Source: DASUPK01 sp963774305
Lineage (GTDB): Bacteria; Actinomycetota; Thermoleophilia; Solirubrobacterales; 70-9
Length of the DNA: 64,000 nt
Reading direction: 5' to 3'
Assembly: GCA_963774305.1 (NCBI GenBank)
Contig: CAVZEM010000003.1
Location: 186,001-250,000 of the forward strand
Made by a program: the position numbers and the translations under genes. The notes below the pieces were generated by a model, which had not been told where the DNA came from, made no database searches, and saw only the letters and a program-made list of their open reading frames with translations. Every line of letters begins with the position of its first letter. The stretch's first letter is position 1. This document shows, piece after piece, positions 16,724-25,283 of the stretch.

Positions 16724-18481
16724 TTGGCTCCGGGGCGGCGCACTCGGACCAGGGAAGCAGCCGGCACAGGTTTCTTCAGCAGTGCGCGGTCATTCCCGAT
16801 CACGGTTGGGGAGCAGATCAGGCCGGGGGAGGTCCGCGGCTACTACGTCGACCTCCGCTTCAAGGCGAGCAATCCGTCCTGGCCCCCGAGCTGGCTGCGG
16901 CCGCGCGGGAAGCAGATGCACGTCGCGACGGCCCAGTGGGCTCTGGGCTGCATCGAGCGGTACCTGGCCGACGAAGGCGAGGAATGGCTCGAGGCCGCCA
17001 TCGCCGCAGGCGACCACCTACTCGATGAGCAGGAGCCGAGCGGGGCCTGGCCGCATGGAATCCCGATGCCCCACAGCTATCGGCTGGATCCACCCTGGAT
17101 CTCGGGCATGGCCCAGGGCGAGGGCGCGAGCCTCCTGGTCCGGCTGTTCCGGCAGACGGGCGAGGACCGCTATGCCGACGCGGCCAGGCGCGCGCTGGGG
17201 CCCCTGCGGGCCCCAGTCAGGGCCGGCGGGGCCAGGGCGCTCCTGGACGGCGGGCCCTTCTACGAGGAGTACCCCACCGAACCGCCCTCCTTCGTCCTCA
17301 ACGGGAGCATCTTCGCGCTCTGGGGCCTGCGCGACGTCGGGATCGGACTCGACGACTCGGGCGCGGTCGAGGATTTCGAGGAAGGCGTAGACACGCTGGC
17401 GCAGAACATCCGGCGCTGGGATACGGGCTACTGGTCCCTCTATGACCTCTTTCCGCACCCACTGCTCCCGAATGTCGCGAGCGGGGCGTACCACAGCCTG
17501 CACGCGACGCAGCTCCGCGCCATGCATCTCATCTCGCCTCGCCCGGAGCTCCAGGCTGCAGCAACCCGCTTCGAGCACTATGAGCAATCTCGGCTGAAGG
17601 CCGCGCGCGCATTTGCCACGAAGGCACTGTTCAGGGTCATCACCCCCCGCAACCGCTTGCTCGCTCATCGCGCGCCGTGGAGCGAATCACGCCGAGGCCG
17701 CAATGTAAAACTCCTGCCCTTGGGGTCGTCTCTCGTCCTCTGCTACCACGCGATCAGCCCGCACTGGCCCTCGATTCTCTCGGTCAAGCCGGAGCACTTT
17801 CGTGAGCAACTCGAGCTCCTGGTGCGCCGCGGCTACAGCGGCGTGACCTTCTCCGAACTCGTCGCGGGCGAGTTCTCGGGCAGGGCGGTCGCGATCACCT
17901 TCGATGACGGGTATCGGTCCGTGCTCGACCACGCGTTCCCGCTTCTCAGCGAGTTCGGCTTCCCCGCCACGGTGTTCGTTCCCACGTCGCTGGTCGGCCT
18001 CCCCGACCCCATGAGCTGGCCCGGGATCGACAGATGGGAGGGGGGCCCACACGAGGACGAGCTCAGGCCGATGTCCTGGGACGAGCTCCGCCGGCTCAGG
18101 GACGCCGGCTGGGAGATCGCCTCGCACACCCGCTCGCATCCGAAGCTGCCGGAGCTCGGCGATGCGGATCTCCACGCCGAGCTGGCCGAGTCACGCGAGG
18201 TCTGCAGCCGGGAGCTGGGCGCCACGTGCCGCTCGATCGCGTATCCGTATGGGGCGTTCGACGACCGCGTCGTCGACGCCACCCGACAGGCCGGCTACGA
18301 GGCGGCGGGGATAGTCGGGCTCGGCCCACCGGATCCTCTTCGCTGGCCGAGGGTCGGCGTCTACTCCATCGACCGGGGGGCCCGGTTCCGCCTCAAGGTC
18401 TCTTCCCTGGCGCGCACCATGAGGGGGTCGGGACCCGGCCGTCTGCTCGAGAAGACGCGCCGACTCGGCCGAGCGAGCTGA
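16724..18481 (+). CDS. Fused D-glucuronyl C5-epimerase / NodB-type polysaccharide deacetylase
   Basis: 585 aa from TTG 16724, with GGGGGG 8 nt upstream. Residues about 75-300 match the C-terminal catalytic domain of heparan-sulfate glucuronyl C5-epimerases: GEGASLLVRLF, FYEEYPTEPPSFVLNG (180-195), LYDLFPHPLLPN (from 239) and AYHSLHATQLRAMHLIS (from 255). Tyrosines equivalent to those implicated in catalysis are present at about 183, 240 and 256. Residues about 335-520 are a NodB deacetylase: ITFDDGY with metal Asp near 404/405, SHTRSH with H468 and H472, and AYPYGAFD. No signal peptide is seen. The likely substrate is a glucuronate/N-acetylhexosamine polymer. The true start could be slightly later. 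Confidence 0.85.
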   Translation: MAPGRRTRTREAAGTGFFSSARSFPITVGEQIRPGEVRGYYVDLRFKASNPSWPPSWLRPRGKQMHVATAQWALGCIERYLADEGEEWLEAAIAAGDHLLDEQEPSGAWPHGIPMPHSYRLDPPWISGMAQGEGASLLVRLFRQTGEDRYADAARRALGPLRAPVRAGGARALLDGGPFYEEYPTEPPSFVLNGSIFALWGLRDVGIGLDDSGAVEDFEEGVDTLAQNIRRWDTGYWSLYDLFPHPLLPNVASGAYHSLHATQLRAMHLISPRPELQAAATRFEHYEQSRLKAARAFATKALFRVITPRNRLLAHRAPWSESRRGRNVKLLPLGSSLVLCYHAISPHWPSILSVKPEHFREQLELLVRRGYSGVTFSELVAGEFSGRAVAITFDDGYRSVLDHAFPLLSEFGFPATVFVPTSLVGLPDPMSWPGIDRWEGGPHEDELRPMSWDELRRLRDAGWEIASHTRSHPKLPELGDADLHAELAESREVCSRELGATCRSIAYPYGAFDDRVVDATRQAGYEAAGIVGLGPPDPLRWPRVGVYSIDRGARFRLKVSSLARTMRGSGPGRLLEKTRRLGRAS

Positions 18482-18506
18482 TCGCCCGGCGCTGCCCCAG
18501 AGCCCG

Positions 18507-18512
18507 TACCCT
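18507..18512 (+). promoter_or_regulatory. -10 element of a leaderless promoter
   Basis: TACCCT lies 6 nt upstream of ATG 18519. No Shine-Dalgarno is seen. Confidence 0.5.
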
Positions 18513-18518
18513 TCGCCG

Positions 18519-19655
18519 ATGCTGAGGACGATCGATGACCTGGAGGGGCTCCGTGACTTCGAAGGGGATTGGCGCCGCCTTGCCGAGGCGCGTGGAAACG
18601 CCTTCTTGACCCCGGAGTGGTTTCGCGCTTGGCTCCGCGCCTACGGGCAGGATGTCGAGCCGTTCGTGCCGCTGCTGCGAGCGGGGGACGGCTCGCTGCG
18701 GGGGTTGCTGCCCCTGGCACTGTCCCGCTCGGGCCACCCGCGGGTCTGCAGGATCGCGGGCGCGAACATCGGAGATCGCTTCCATCCGGTATGCGAGCCG
18801 GGCGAGGAGCCCGAGGTGGCCGCGGAGGTGGGGAGGTCCCTGGCAAGTGCGCCCGAGCCCTGGAGCATCATCGGGCTCACTCACGTGCAGACTGAGCCGG
18901 ACTGGCTCGAGGCGCTCGCGGACGGGACCGGAGCACGGCTTCGGATCCGCCAGCGGATCACCGGTCCGCTGCCGTACGTGGAGCTCGGGGCGTACGGGGA
19001 CTGGGAGTCGTACCTGCAATCTCGCACCTCGCACTTCCGCCAGCAGGTCCGCCGTTTGCCCCGGCGTGCGGCAAAGGAGGGCTCCGTGGCACTGAGGCGC
19101 ACCGAGCGGCCGGAGGAGCTGGAGGCCGACATGGACACGTTCTTCCGCCTGCACGGTCTGCGCTTCGGCTCGCGGGGTGGCTCCACGCTGTCGAGCGAAC
19201 GGGCCCAAGCCTTCCACCTCGACTTCGCCGGCGCGGCACTGCGTAGAGGCTGGCTCAGGCTCTGGTTCCTGGAGCTGGACGGCCGCCCCGCGGCCGCCTG
19301 GTACGGGTGGAAGCTCGGCCAGCGATATTCGCACTACAACAGCGGACTCGACCCAAGCTTCTCATCGCTGCGGCTCGGACAGGTCCTGCTCGCCGCGGTG
19401 ATCGAGTCGGCATTCGAGGAGGGCGCGGCCGAGTTCGACTTCCTGCTGGGGGGCGAGAGCTTCAAGTACCGGTTCGCCGATGACGAGCGTACCGTCAGCG
19501 ACGTCGCAATCGCGCGGGCGTTGCCCCATCCCGCGTCAGCCCTCGCCGGCGTCGGGTTCGCCGCGAGGCGGCTGGCGCGAATGGTCCCGAGCGGCGCCAG
19601 GCAGCGGCTCGGCCTCACCAGGCTCGCCCGGCGCCAGACGAAGCGCGGGCGCTAG
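18519..19655 (+). CDS. CelD/BcsL-family GNAT acetyltransferase
   Basis: 378 aa. The C-terminal half carries the acetyltransferase_6 (CelD/FemAB-like) pattern: YLQSRTSHFRQQVRRLPRRA, FFRLHGLRFGSRGG, LRLWFLELDGRPAAAWYGW, HYNSGLDPSFSSLRLGQVLL and FDFLLGGESFKYRF. Relatives are found in polysaccharide loci and may acylate sugars or transfer amino acids. Its place between the epimerase-deacetylase and the exostosin-like gene suggests modification of the same polymer. The stop interlocks at CTAG with the convergent neighbour. Confidence 0.75.
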   Translation: MLRTIDDLEGLRDFEGDWRRLAEARGNAFLTPEWFRAWLRAYGQDVEPFVPLLRAGDGSLRGLLPLALSRSGHPRVCRIAGANIGDRFHPVCEPGEEPEVAAEVGRSLASAPEPWSIIGLTHVQTEPDWLEALADGTGARLRIRQRITGPLPYVELGAYGDWESYLQSRTSHFRQQVRRLPRRAAKEGSVALRRTERPEELEADMDTFFRLHGLRFGSRGGSTLSSERAQAFHLDFAGAALRRGWLRLWFLELDGRPAAAWYGWKLGQRYSHYNSGLDPSFSSLRLGQVLLAAVIESAFEEGAAEFDFLLGGESFKYRFADDERTVSDVAIARALPHPASALAGVGFAARRLARMVPSGARQRLGLTRLARRQTKRGR

Positions 19656-20650
19656 CCGTCCGCGGCTTCGCCGGACGGCTTCGGGCGCCGGACCCGGTAC
19701 TTTGCCCACCGCAGCACGGGGAAGGGGCGAGCCGCCTTCCACCATGGGCGCAGGCGGCCCCAGCCATCGCGTGCCGCCGACTGCCCGTCGAGCTCGAGTG
19801 CCCAGTCGACCGTCCGGTGGAACTGTGTCTCGGGCGCGAACCAGTCGAGCCACGCCGTTCTCGCAGCGGCGCCCATCTCCTCTGCCCGTGAGCCAAGGCT
19901 CTCGAGCAAGTCCGGTATCCCCCGAACGTCGCGCTCGGCGACCCGGACCGAGAACTGGTCCCAGTCAGGCCCGGTCGGCGGGCACCAGGCATCCGAGACG
20001 ATGACCGGGGAGCGCCCCATCATCATCGTCTCCATCAAGCGGAAGGTCGATGGGCCTCCGCCTCGCGGGCAGAGCACGAAGGCACTGTCGAGCAGCGTGT
20101 CGCGGTAGCGAGTGTCGGGGGCCGCCGACGTCGCGCTCGCGCCGGGCGCCTCATCCGTGTTCACGATCACGGCATCGGGGTGCGAGAGGCGCAGGATCTC
20201 ACCGCGGATCCCATGGGTGGCGCTCGAGCCGACGAATGAGAAAAGGCGGCTGGGCCGACGCTCCGGCTGGAACCTCAGCTTCTCGGTTTCCCGGATGCCG
20301 ATGTATCCGCCCGCGCGGGTCCACGCGGGCAGATAGTTCTCCCTGGCGATGCTGGGGAACACCCCGGGTACGAGTGGGAGGATCAGGTCGGTGGCGCAGT
20401 AGACGTAGCACTTACGTCGATGCTCTCTGTACGTCGGGTTCGCCCTGACGGACTCGAAGTAGGGACCCGCGCAGGTGCTCGTCTCGACGAAGATCACGAC
20501 GTTCGCTTCGCCCGGGTCCTCGACCAGCGAATGGACCCCGAATCGATCGGACGCCGCGCCCTCACGCATTGCGTTCAGATCCCAGTGAGCCCGCGAATCC
20601 CAATACCTGTCGCCGGGCCTGGCGGCGGAGAGTAGGTGGACGCGAGCCAC
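19652..20650 (-). CDS. Exostosin-family (GT47) glycosyltransferase
   Basis: 332 aa from GTG 20650 (MARVHLLSAARPGDRYW). The C-terminal half carries the exostosin/GT47 signature: YRDTLLDSAFVLCPRGGGPS, FRLMETMMMGRSPVIVSDAW, and DWDQFSVRVAE. The pattern is S-F-L-PRG...S-R-E...PV...D...W...V. In animals GT47 domains build the heparan sulfate backbone; bacterial members act in diverse surface glycans. No membrane anchor is seen. It is divergent from the nucleotidyltransferase gene and convergent with the CelD-type gene. Donor and acceptor are unknown. Confidence 0.82.
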   Translation of the reverse strand: MARVHLLSAARPGDRYWDSRAHWDLNAMREGAASDRFGVHSLVEDPGEANVVIFVETSTCAGPYFESVRANPTYREHRRKCYVYCATDLILPLVPGVFPSIARENYLPAWTRAGGYIGIRETEKLRFQPERRPSRLFSFVGSSATHGIRGEILRLSHPDAVIVNTDEAPGASATSAAPDTRYRDTLLDSAFVLCPRGGGPSTFRLMETMMMGRSPVIVSDAWCPPTGPDWDQFSVRVAERDVRGIPDLLESLGSRAEEMGAAARTAWLDWFAPETQFHRTVDWALELDGQSAARDGWGRLRPWWKAARPFPVLRWAKYRVRRPKPSGEAADG

Positions 20651-20735
20651 GTTCTGACGGCGACCATAACGATCTCCGCATATGCAGGCCGGCTCCCAGT
20701 TCTGGGCCAGAGGACGATCCCGTCCGATGCCTGCG

Positions 20736-20741
20736 TAGATT
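20736..20741 (+). promoter_or_regulatory. -10 box upstream of the nucleotidyltransferase gene
   Basis: TAGATT about 25 nt upstream of ATG 20767. Unlike many genes here, this one has a leader and a good ribosome-binding site (GGAGG ending 2 nt before the ATG). It probably drives the polysaccharide operon up to 27.4 kb. Confidence 0.4.
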
Positions 20742-20766
20742 TGAGAGTTATGGAAGCACGGAGGCG

Positions 20767-21480
20767 ATGACTACACGCCACGCGGTGATCCTCGCGGGGG
20801 GCAAAGGGACGCGATTGCGTCCCTACACCGCCGTGCTGCCGAAGCCTCTTGTCCCCGTCGCCGATCGGCCGATCCTCGAGCTCGTCATCCACCAGCTCGC
20901 CCGGCACGGTTTCACGAGAATCGACCTCTCGGTCGGGCATCTCGGTGGGCTGATCAAGGCCTACCTCGACCACGTCGATCTCCCCGACGACCTCGAGCTG
21001 CGCTATTGGTGGGAGGATGAGCCCCTGGGCACGGCAGGCGCCCTGACGCGCATAGAGGATCTTGATGAGCCCTTCCTGGCGATGAACGGGGACGTCCTGA
21101 CGACCCTCGACTACGCCCAGCTGATGCGCTTTCACAACGGCCATGACGCCGGGCTGACGATCGCGACGCACCGCAAGCGCGTCGACATCGACCTGGGCGT
21201 GATCGAGTCGGAGGATGGTCTCGTCACCGACTACGTCGAGAAGCCGACGATGCGGTTTGACGTCAGCATGGGGGTGTACGTCTACGACCCCGATGTGCTG
21301 CCCCTGATCCCCGATCGGCACTTCGACTTTCCCGACGTCGTCAAGGCGATGCTCGATTCGAATCGCAAGGTTGCCCTCTACACGGGCCCCGGAGTCTGGT
21401 TCGACATCGGCACGGTCGGGGAACACGAGCGGGCGGTCGCCGAGATCGAGGCCCATCCGGAACTGTTCGAGGATGCCTGA
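20767..21480 (+). CDS. Sugar-phosphate nucleotidyltransferase
   Basis: Activates a sugar 1-phosphate with an NTP. 237 aa with the nucleotide-binding signature VILAGGKGTRLRPYT, the KPLVPVADRPILE segment and metal-binding FLAMNGDVL. Compact length (no C-terminal hexapeptide repeats) matches mannose-1-P guanylyltransferase or glucose-1-P thymidylyltransferase-like enzymes. Start ATG 20767 is preceded by GGAGG. The next gene starts 8 bp before its stop, so translation is coupled. Confidence 0.88.
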   Translation: MTTRHAVILAGGKGTRLRPYTAVLPKPLVPVADRPILELVIHQLARHGFTRIDLSVGHLGGLIKAYLDHVDLPDDLELRYWWEDEPLGTAGALTRIEDLDEPFLAMNGDVLTTLDYAQLMRFHNGHDAGLTIATHRKRVDIDLGVIESEDGLVTDYVEKPTMRFDVSMGVYVYDPDVLPLIPDRHFDFPDVVKAMLDSNRKVALYTGPGVWFDIGTVGEHERAVAEIEAHPELFEDA

Positions 21481-22606
21481 GTGGCGCGTCCCACTCGCCG
21501 ACGTTGAGGTCAGCGAGGAGGAGATAGCCGCCGTCGCGGAGACCTACCGCTCGGGATGGCTGAGCATGGGTCCCCGAACGGAGGAGCTTGAGGGGAGGTT
21601 CGCCGAGTACGTGGGCGCAGGCCACGCCGTCGCGGTCACCAACGGGACGGCGGCGCTTCACCTGATCTGCGCGGCGACCGGCCTTGGCCCGGGGGACGAG
21701 GTGATCGTCCCCTCGCTCACCTTCGTCGCCACGGCGGGCGCGATCCGTCAGGCGGGCGCTACGCCGGTGTTCGCCGACATCGCAGGGCTCGAGCGTCCCT
21801 GGCTCGCCGCCGACGCGGCCATGGCGGCGACGGGGGAGAGGACCAAGGCGATCATGAACATGACCTATGGCGGCCACCCCGGCGAGAGCTCGGCGCTGCG
21901 CGACCTGGCCGCCGAGCGAGGCCTGCTCCTGCTGGAGGACGCCGCCCACGGGCTTGGCGGAAGCGAGGGCGGGCGGCAACTCGGCACCTTCGGACTCATG
22001 GGCGCCTACAGCTTCTTCTCCAACAAGAATCTCCCGATCGGGGAGGGCGGGATGCTGGTCACGGACGACGATGAGCTTGTCGCGCGGGCCCGGCTCCTGC
22101 GCTCCCACGGGATGACCACTCTCACCTGGGATCGTCATCGTGGGCACGCGAGCGGCTACGACGTGGTCGAGCCCGGGTTCAACTACCGGATCGACGAGCC
22201 GCGGGCCACCCTCGCGATTGCCAGGCTCGCCAGGCTCGATGCCGACAACGCCAGGCGCGCGGCGGCTGCGGCGCTCTATCGGGAGCGCCTCGACGGACTC
22301 GACGGGATCACCCCTACGGCGCCCGCCCCCGAGGGGAGCCAGTCGGCGAACCACCTCTTCACCGCGGTCCTGGACGAAGGCGTCGACCGTGACGCCGTGA
22401 GAGAGGCCCTGGCCGAGGCGGGGGTGCAGACCAGCATGCACTATCCGCCGATCCACCGATTCAGCGCATACCGATCGGAGGTCGCGTTGCCGCTGACGGA
22501 GGAGTACGCGCGTCGGGCCGTGACCCTGCCGCTGTTCCCCGGCATCGGGGAAGAGCAGATCGAGCTCGTGGTGCGGAGCCTGGGCGAGGCCCTCAATCTG
22601 GGTTGA
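21473..22606 (+). CDS. DegT/DnrJ/EryC1-family sugar aminotransferase
   Basis: PLP-dependent transaminase acting on a keto nucleotide sugar. 377 aa from ATG 21473 (MPEWRVPLAD). Motifs: VTNGTAALHL, LLEDAAHGLGG, PLP lysine in SFFSNKNLPIGEGGM, GFNYRIDE, and TSMHYPPIH. It suggests that an amino sugar enters the local polymer. Overlaps the preceding gene by 8 bp; the next gene follows after 6 nt. Confidence 0.92.
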   Translation: MPEWRVPLADVEVSEEEIAAVAETYRSGWLSMGPRTEELEGRFAEYVGAGHAVAVTNGTAALHLICAATGLGPGDEVIVPSLTFVATAGAIRQAGATPVFADIAGLERPWLAADAAMAATGERTKAIMNMTYGGHPGESSALRDLAAERGLLLLEDAAHGLGGSEGGRQLGTFGLMGAYSFFSNKNLPIGEGGMLVTDDDELVARARLLRSHGMTTLTWDRHRGHASGYDVVEPGFNYRIDEPRATLAIARLARLDADNARRAAAAALYRERLDGLDGITPTAPAPEGSQSANHLFTAVLDEGVDRDAVREALAEAGVQTSMHYPPIHRFSAYRSEVALPLTEEYARRAVTLPLFPGIGEEQIELVVRSLGEALNLG

Positions 22607-22612
22607 CCCAGC

Positions 22613-23842
22613 ATGCGGATCCTGATCGCAAGCCAGTACTTCCCTCCGGAGATCCACGGTCCGTCGGCCCGGCTGGGCGCGTTCGCCGGTGGCCTGGCGA
22701 AGCTGGGCCATCAGGTCGAGGTCGTCTGCGAAGTTCCGAACCACCCAGGCGGGGTAGTCGCAGCCGGCTACGGCGGACATTTCGTCGACAGGCGCCGTCT
22801 GGACGGCTACGACGTCAACTACGTCTGGGTGCACGCAACGCCGTCGAAGCGCGCCAGGTCGCGAGTCGCCAATTACGCCTCCTACCTGCTCATTGCAACC
22901 CTGGTCGGCGCCGTGCGCAGACGGCCGGACGTCGTCTTCGCCTCCTCTCCGCCGCTTCCCGTCGGGAGCGTGGGCTCTGCTCTCGGCTTCAGGTTTCGCG
23001 TGCCCTGGGTGCTGGACGTGCGCGACCTGTGGCCCGATGCGGCGATCGCGGTGGGCGAGATGGAGGACGGCCGCCTCTATCGGATGGCGAGCCGGATCGA
23101 GCGAAGCTTGTATCGGAGCGCCGCCGCGATCACCGCCGCGACGGAGGACTTCGTCAGGGAGATCGAGGGCCGAGGCGGCGCAGGCAAGGTCACGTTGGTG
23201 CGCAACGGGACGAGCGCTCTCTTCCTGGCTGGCGGCCTGGACGAGCCCGACGTCACGGAGCTCGGCGAGCCGGACGGACGATTCACGTGGACCTACGCGG
23301 GCAATCTCGGGCTGGCGCAGGGCCTGGAGGCCGCGGTGGAGGCAGCGGGGCAGCTCGGCGACGGTTTTCGACTCATCATGATCGGCGCGGGTCCGCGGCG
23401 GAGCGAGCTCATGCGGATGGCCGAGACCCTTCCGCCCGGGACGGTGGAGTTTCGCGAGCCCGTCCCGCCCGAGCGCGCAGCGCGGCTGCTCCGTGCCTCT
23501 GACGCTCTCCTCGTCTCGCTGGCGCCCGGATTCGGCGGATTCGTGCCGTCCAAGCTCTTCGACTTCTGCGCGATGGCGAGGCCAGTGGTGCTCGCCTCGG
23601 CTGGCGAGGCCGTGAACTTGGCCGAGAAAGCCGAGGCGGCGGTATGCGTGCCCCCTGCCGACCCCGGCGCCTTGGCCGGCGCCGTGCGGGCTCTCGCCGA
23701 GGACGCCGACCTCCGAGGTCGGCTGGCGGCGCGGGGGCGCGAGTTCGCCGAGCGGAACTCTCGTGAGGCAGGGGTCGCCGAGCTCGAGCGTATCCTCGCG
23801 CGCGTCGTGGGCGAGGGCCTTCGGGGCGGGCGGAGAGCTTGA
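22613..23842 (+). CDS. GT4-family glycosyltransferase (WbuB-like)
   Basis: 409 aa. The N-terminal Rossmann half begins MRILIASQYFPPEIHGPSAR with VLDVRDLWPDAA; the C-terminal half has YAGNLGLAQGLE, GAGPRRSEL and the nucleotide-sugar-binding FVPSKLFDFCAMARPVV. The FPPE / RDLWP pattern is typical of WbuB-like transferases that add an N-acetylated deoxyamino sugar in O-antigen loci. Donor not determinable. Cytoplasmic or peripheral; no membrane helix seen. Confidence 0.85.
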   Translation: MRILIASQYFPPEIHGPSARLGAFAGGLAKLGHQVEVVCEVPNHPGGVVAAGYGGHFVDRRRLDGYDVNYVWVHATPSKRARSRVANYASYLLIATLVGAVRRRPDVVFASSPPLPVGSVGSALGFRFRVPWVLDVRDLWPDAAIAVGEMEDGRLYRMASRIERSLYRSAAAITAATEDFVREIEGRGGAGKVTLVRNGTSALFLAGGLDEPDVTELGEPDGRFTWTYAGNLGLAQGLEAAVEAAGQLGDGFRLIMIGAGPRRSELMRMAETLPPGTVEFREPVPPERAARLLRASDALLVSLAPGFGGFVPSKLFDFCAMARPVVLASAGEAVNLAEKAEAAVCVPPADPGALAGAVRALAEDADLRGRLAARGREFAERNSREAGVAELERILARVVGEGLRGGRRA

Positions 23843-23885
23843 GTACCATCGCCGCGATGAGCCATCAGGCAGACGGCGCGGCCCG

Positions 23886-25283
23886 ATGACTGCGCGTCCG
23901 GTCGTCTGCGTCCAGGGCCTGGGCTTCGTCGGGATGGCAATGGCGCTCGCCACGGCGAGCGCGCGGCGGCCTGACGGCTCGCCGGCGTTCGAGGTCATAG
24001 GCGTGGAGCTGGACAACGAGGCGGGCCGGTCCAGGGTCGAGGCGGTTGAGGAAGGACGTCTGCCGATCACGACCTCGGATCCACGCATGGAGACCGCCAT
24101 GGCCGAGGCGGTGAAGGCGGGGAACCTCAAGGCGACCACCGATCCTGAGGCGTACGGCTCCGCGGAAGTCGCGATCGTCGACATCGGCCTGGACATCACA
24201 AGGACGGACGACGGCCCGACGGTGGACTTCAGCGGCCTTCGCGCAGCGGTGCGGTCGCTGGCCGCGCGGCTCCCGCAGGGGGCCCTGATGATCGTCGAGA
24301 CGACCGTGCCTCCCGGAACCTGCGCGACCGTGGTCGCCCCGGAGATCGAGGGCGTGTTGAGGGAGCGCGGTCTGCCGCCCGATTCGATCCTGCTCGCCCA
24401 TGCATACGAGCGGGTGATGCCCGGCCCGCAGTACCTCGACTCGATCGTCAACTACTGGCGCGTCTATGCGGGACACACCCCCGAGGCCGCGGACGCCTGC
24501 GAGCGCTTCCTCTCGGCCGTGGTCAACGTCGATGAGTACCCGCTGACCAGGCTCGGGTCCACCACAGCGTCCGAGACCTCGAAGGTGCTCGAGAACAGCT
24601 ACCGGGCGCTGACGATCGCGTTCATGGAGGAGTGGGGCCGTTTCGCCGAGACTGCCGGGTTCGATCTGTTCGAGGCGATCGACGCGATTCGCATGCGGCC
24701 GACGCACGCGAACATGCGCCAGCCGGGATTCGGGGTCGGCGGCTATTGCCTGACGAAGGACCCGCTGTTCGCCGAGTACGGAGCGCGCGAGCTGCTCGGC
24801 TTCCACGAGCTCGAGTTCCCGTTCTCGGAACAGGCACTCGAGGTGAACGATGTGATGCCGCTCGTCACCCTCGACAAGGTCGAGGAGCTGCTCGACGGCC
24901 TGGCGGGCAAGCGCATCCTGCTGCTCGGTGTCTCGTACCGTGAGGGGGTCGCCGACACACGCGAATCTCCCGCCGCGACCTTCGTGGCCGAGGCGAAGAG
25001 GCGCGGCGCCGAGGTGGTCGCCCAGGACCCGCTCGTGACCGACATGGGAGAGGGACAGGGCGACCAGGTGCTCGCCGAACTCCCCGCCCCTGACGGCTTC
25101 GACGCGGTGGTGTTCGCCGTGCCCCACTCGCAGTACGCCGAGATGGACCTGCCGGAATGGCTTGGTCAGGCGAAGCCGCTCGTCGTGGATGCGAGCCGTG
25201 TGCTCGACGTGGAGAAGCTTCGCGACCTGGCCGGCAGGGGGTTGAGGCTGTGGAGCATCGGGCGGGGGGAGATCAGCGGATGA
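23886..25283 (+). CDS. Nucleotide-sugar 6-dehydrogenase (UDP-Glc/UDP-ManNAc/GDP-Man type)
   Basis: 465 aa from ATG 23886. Four-electron oxidation of a UDP/GDP-hexose to the uronic acid. N-terminal NAD domain QGLGFVGMAMALATA, IVETTVPPGT, central domain with ENSYRALTIAF and the catalytic cysteine in GGYCLTKDP, and a C-terminal UDP-binding domain with GVSYREGVADTRESP. The layout is close to the WecC/VipA group, but UDP-glucose dehydrogenase activity cannot be excluded. It would supply the uronate that a C5-epimerase needs. Overlaps the next gene as ATGA. Confidence 0.87.
   Translation: MTARPVVCVQGLGFVGMAMALATASARRPDGSPAFEVIGVELDNEAGRSRVEAVEEGRLPITTSDPRMETAMAEAVKAGNLKATTDPEAYGSAEVAIVDIGLDITRTDDGPTVDFSGLRAAVRSLAARLPQGALMIVETTVPPGTCATVVAPEIEGVLRERGLPPDSILLAHAYERVMPGPQYLDSIVNYWRVYAGHTPEAADACERFLSAVVNVDEYPLTRLGSTTASETSKVLENSYRALTIAFMEEWGRFAETAGFDLFEAIDAIRMRPTHANMRQPGFGVGGYCLTKDPLFAEYGARELLGFHELEFPFSEQALEVNDVMPLVTLDKVEELLDGLAGKRILLLGVSYREGVADTRESPAATFVAEAKRRGAEVVAQDPLVTDMGEGQGDQVLAELPAPDGFDAVVFAVPHSQYAEMDLPEWLGQAKPLVVDASRVLDVEKLRDLAGRGLRLWSIGRGEISG

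Noticed and set aside
21341..24451. A 1,036-codon open frame on the minus strand
   Set aside because: It is antisense to three well-supported genes (nucleotidyltransferase end, aminotransferase, GT4 and part of the dehydrogenase), has low-complexity Arg/Ala/Gly composition and no recognisable domain. Long antisense frames are common at high GC.
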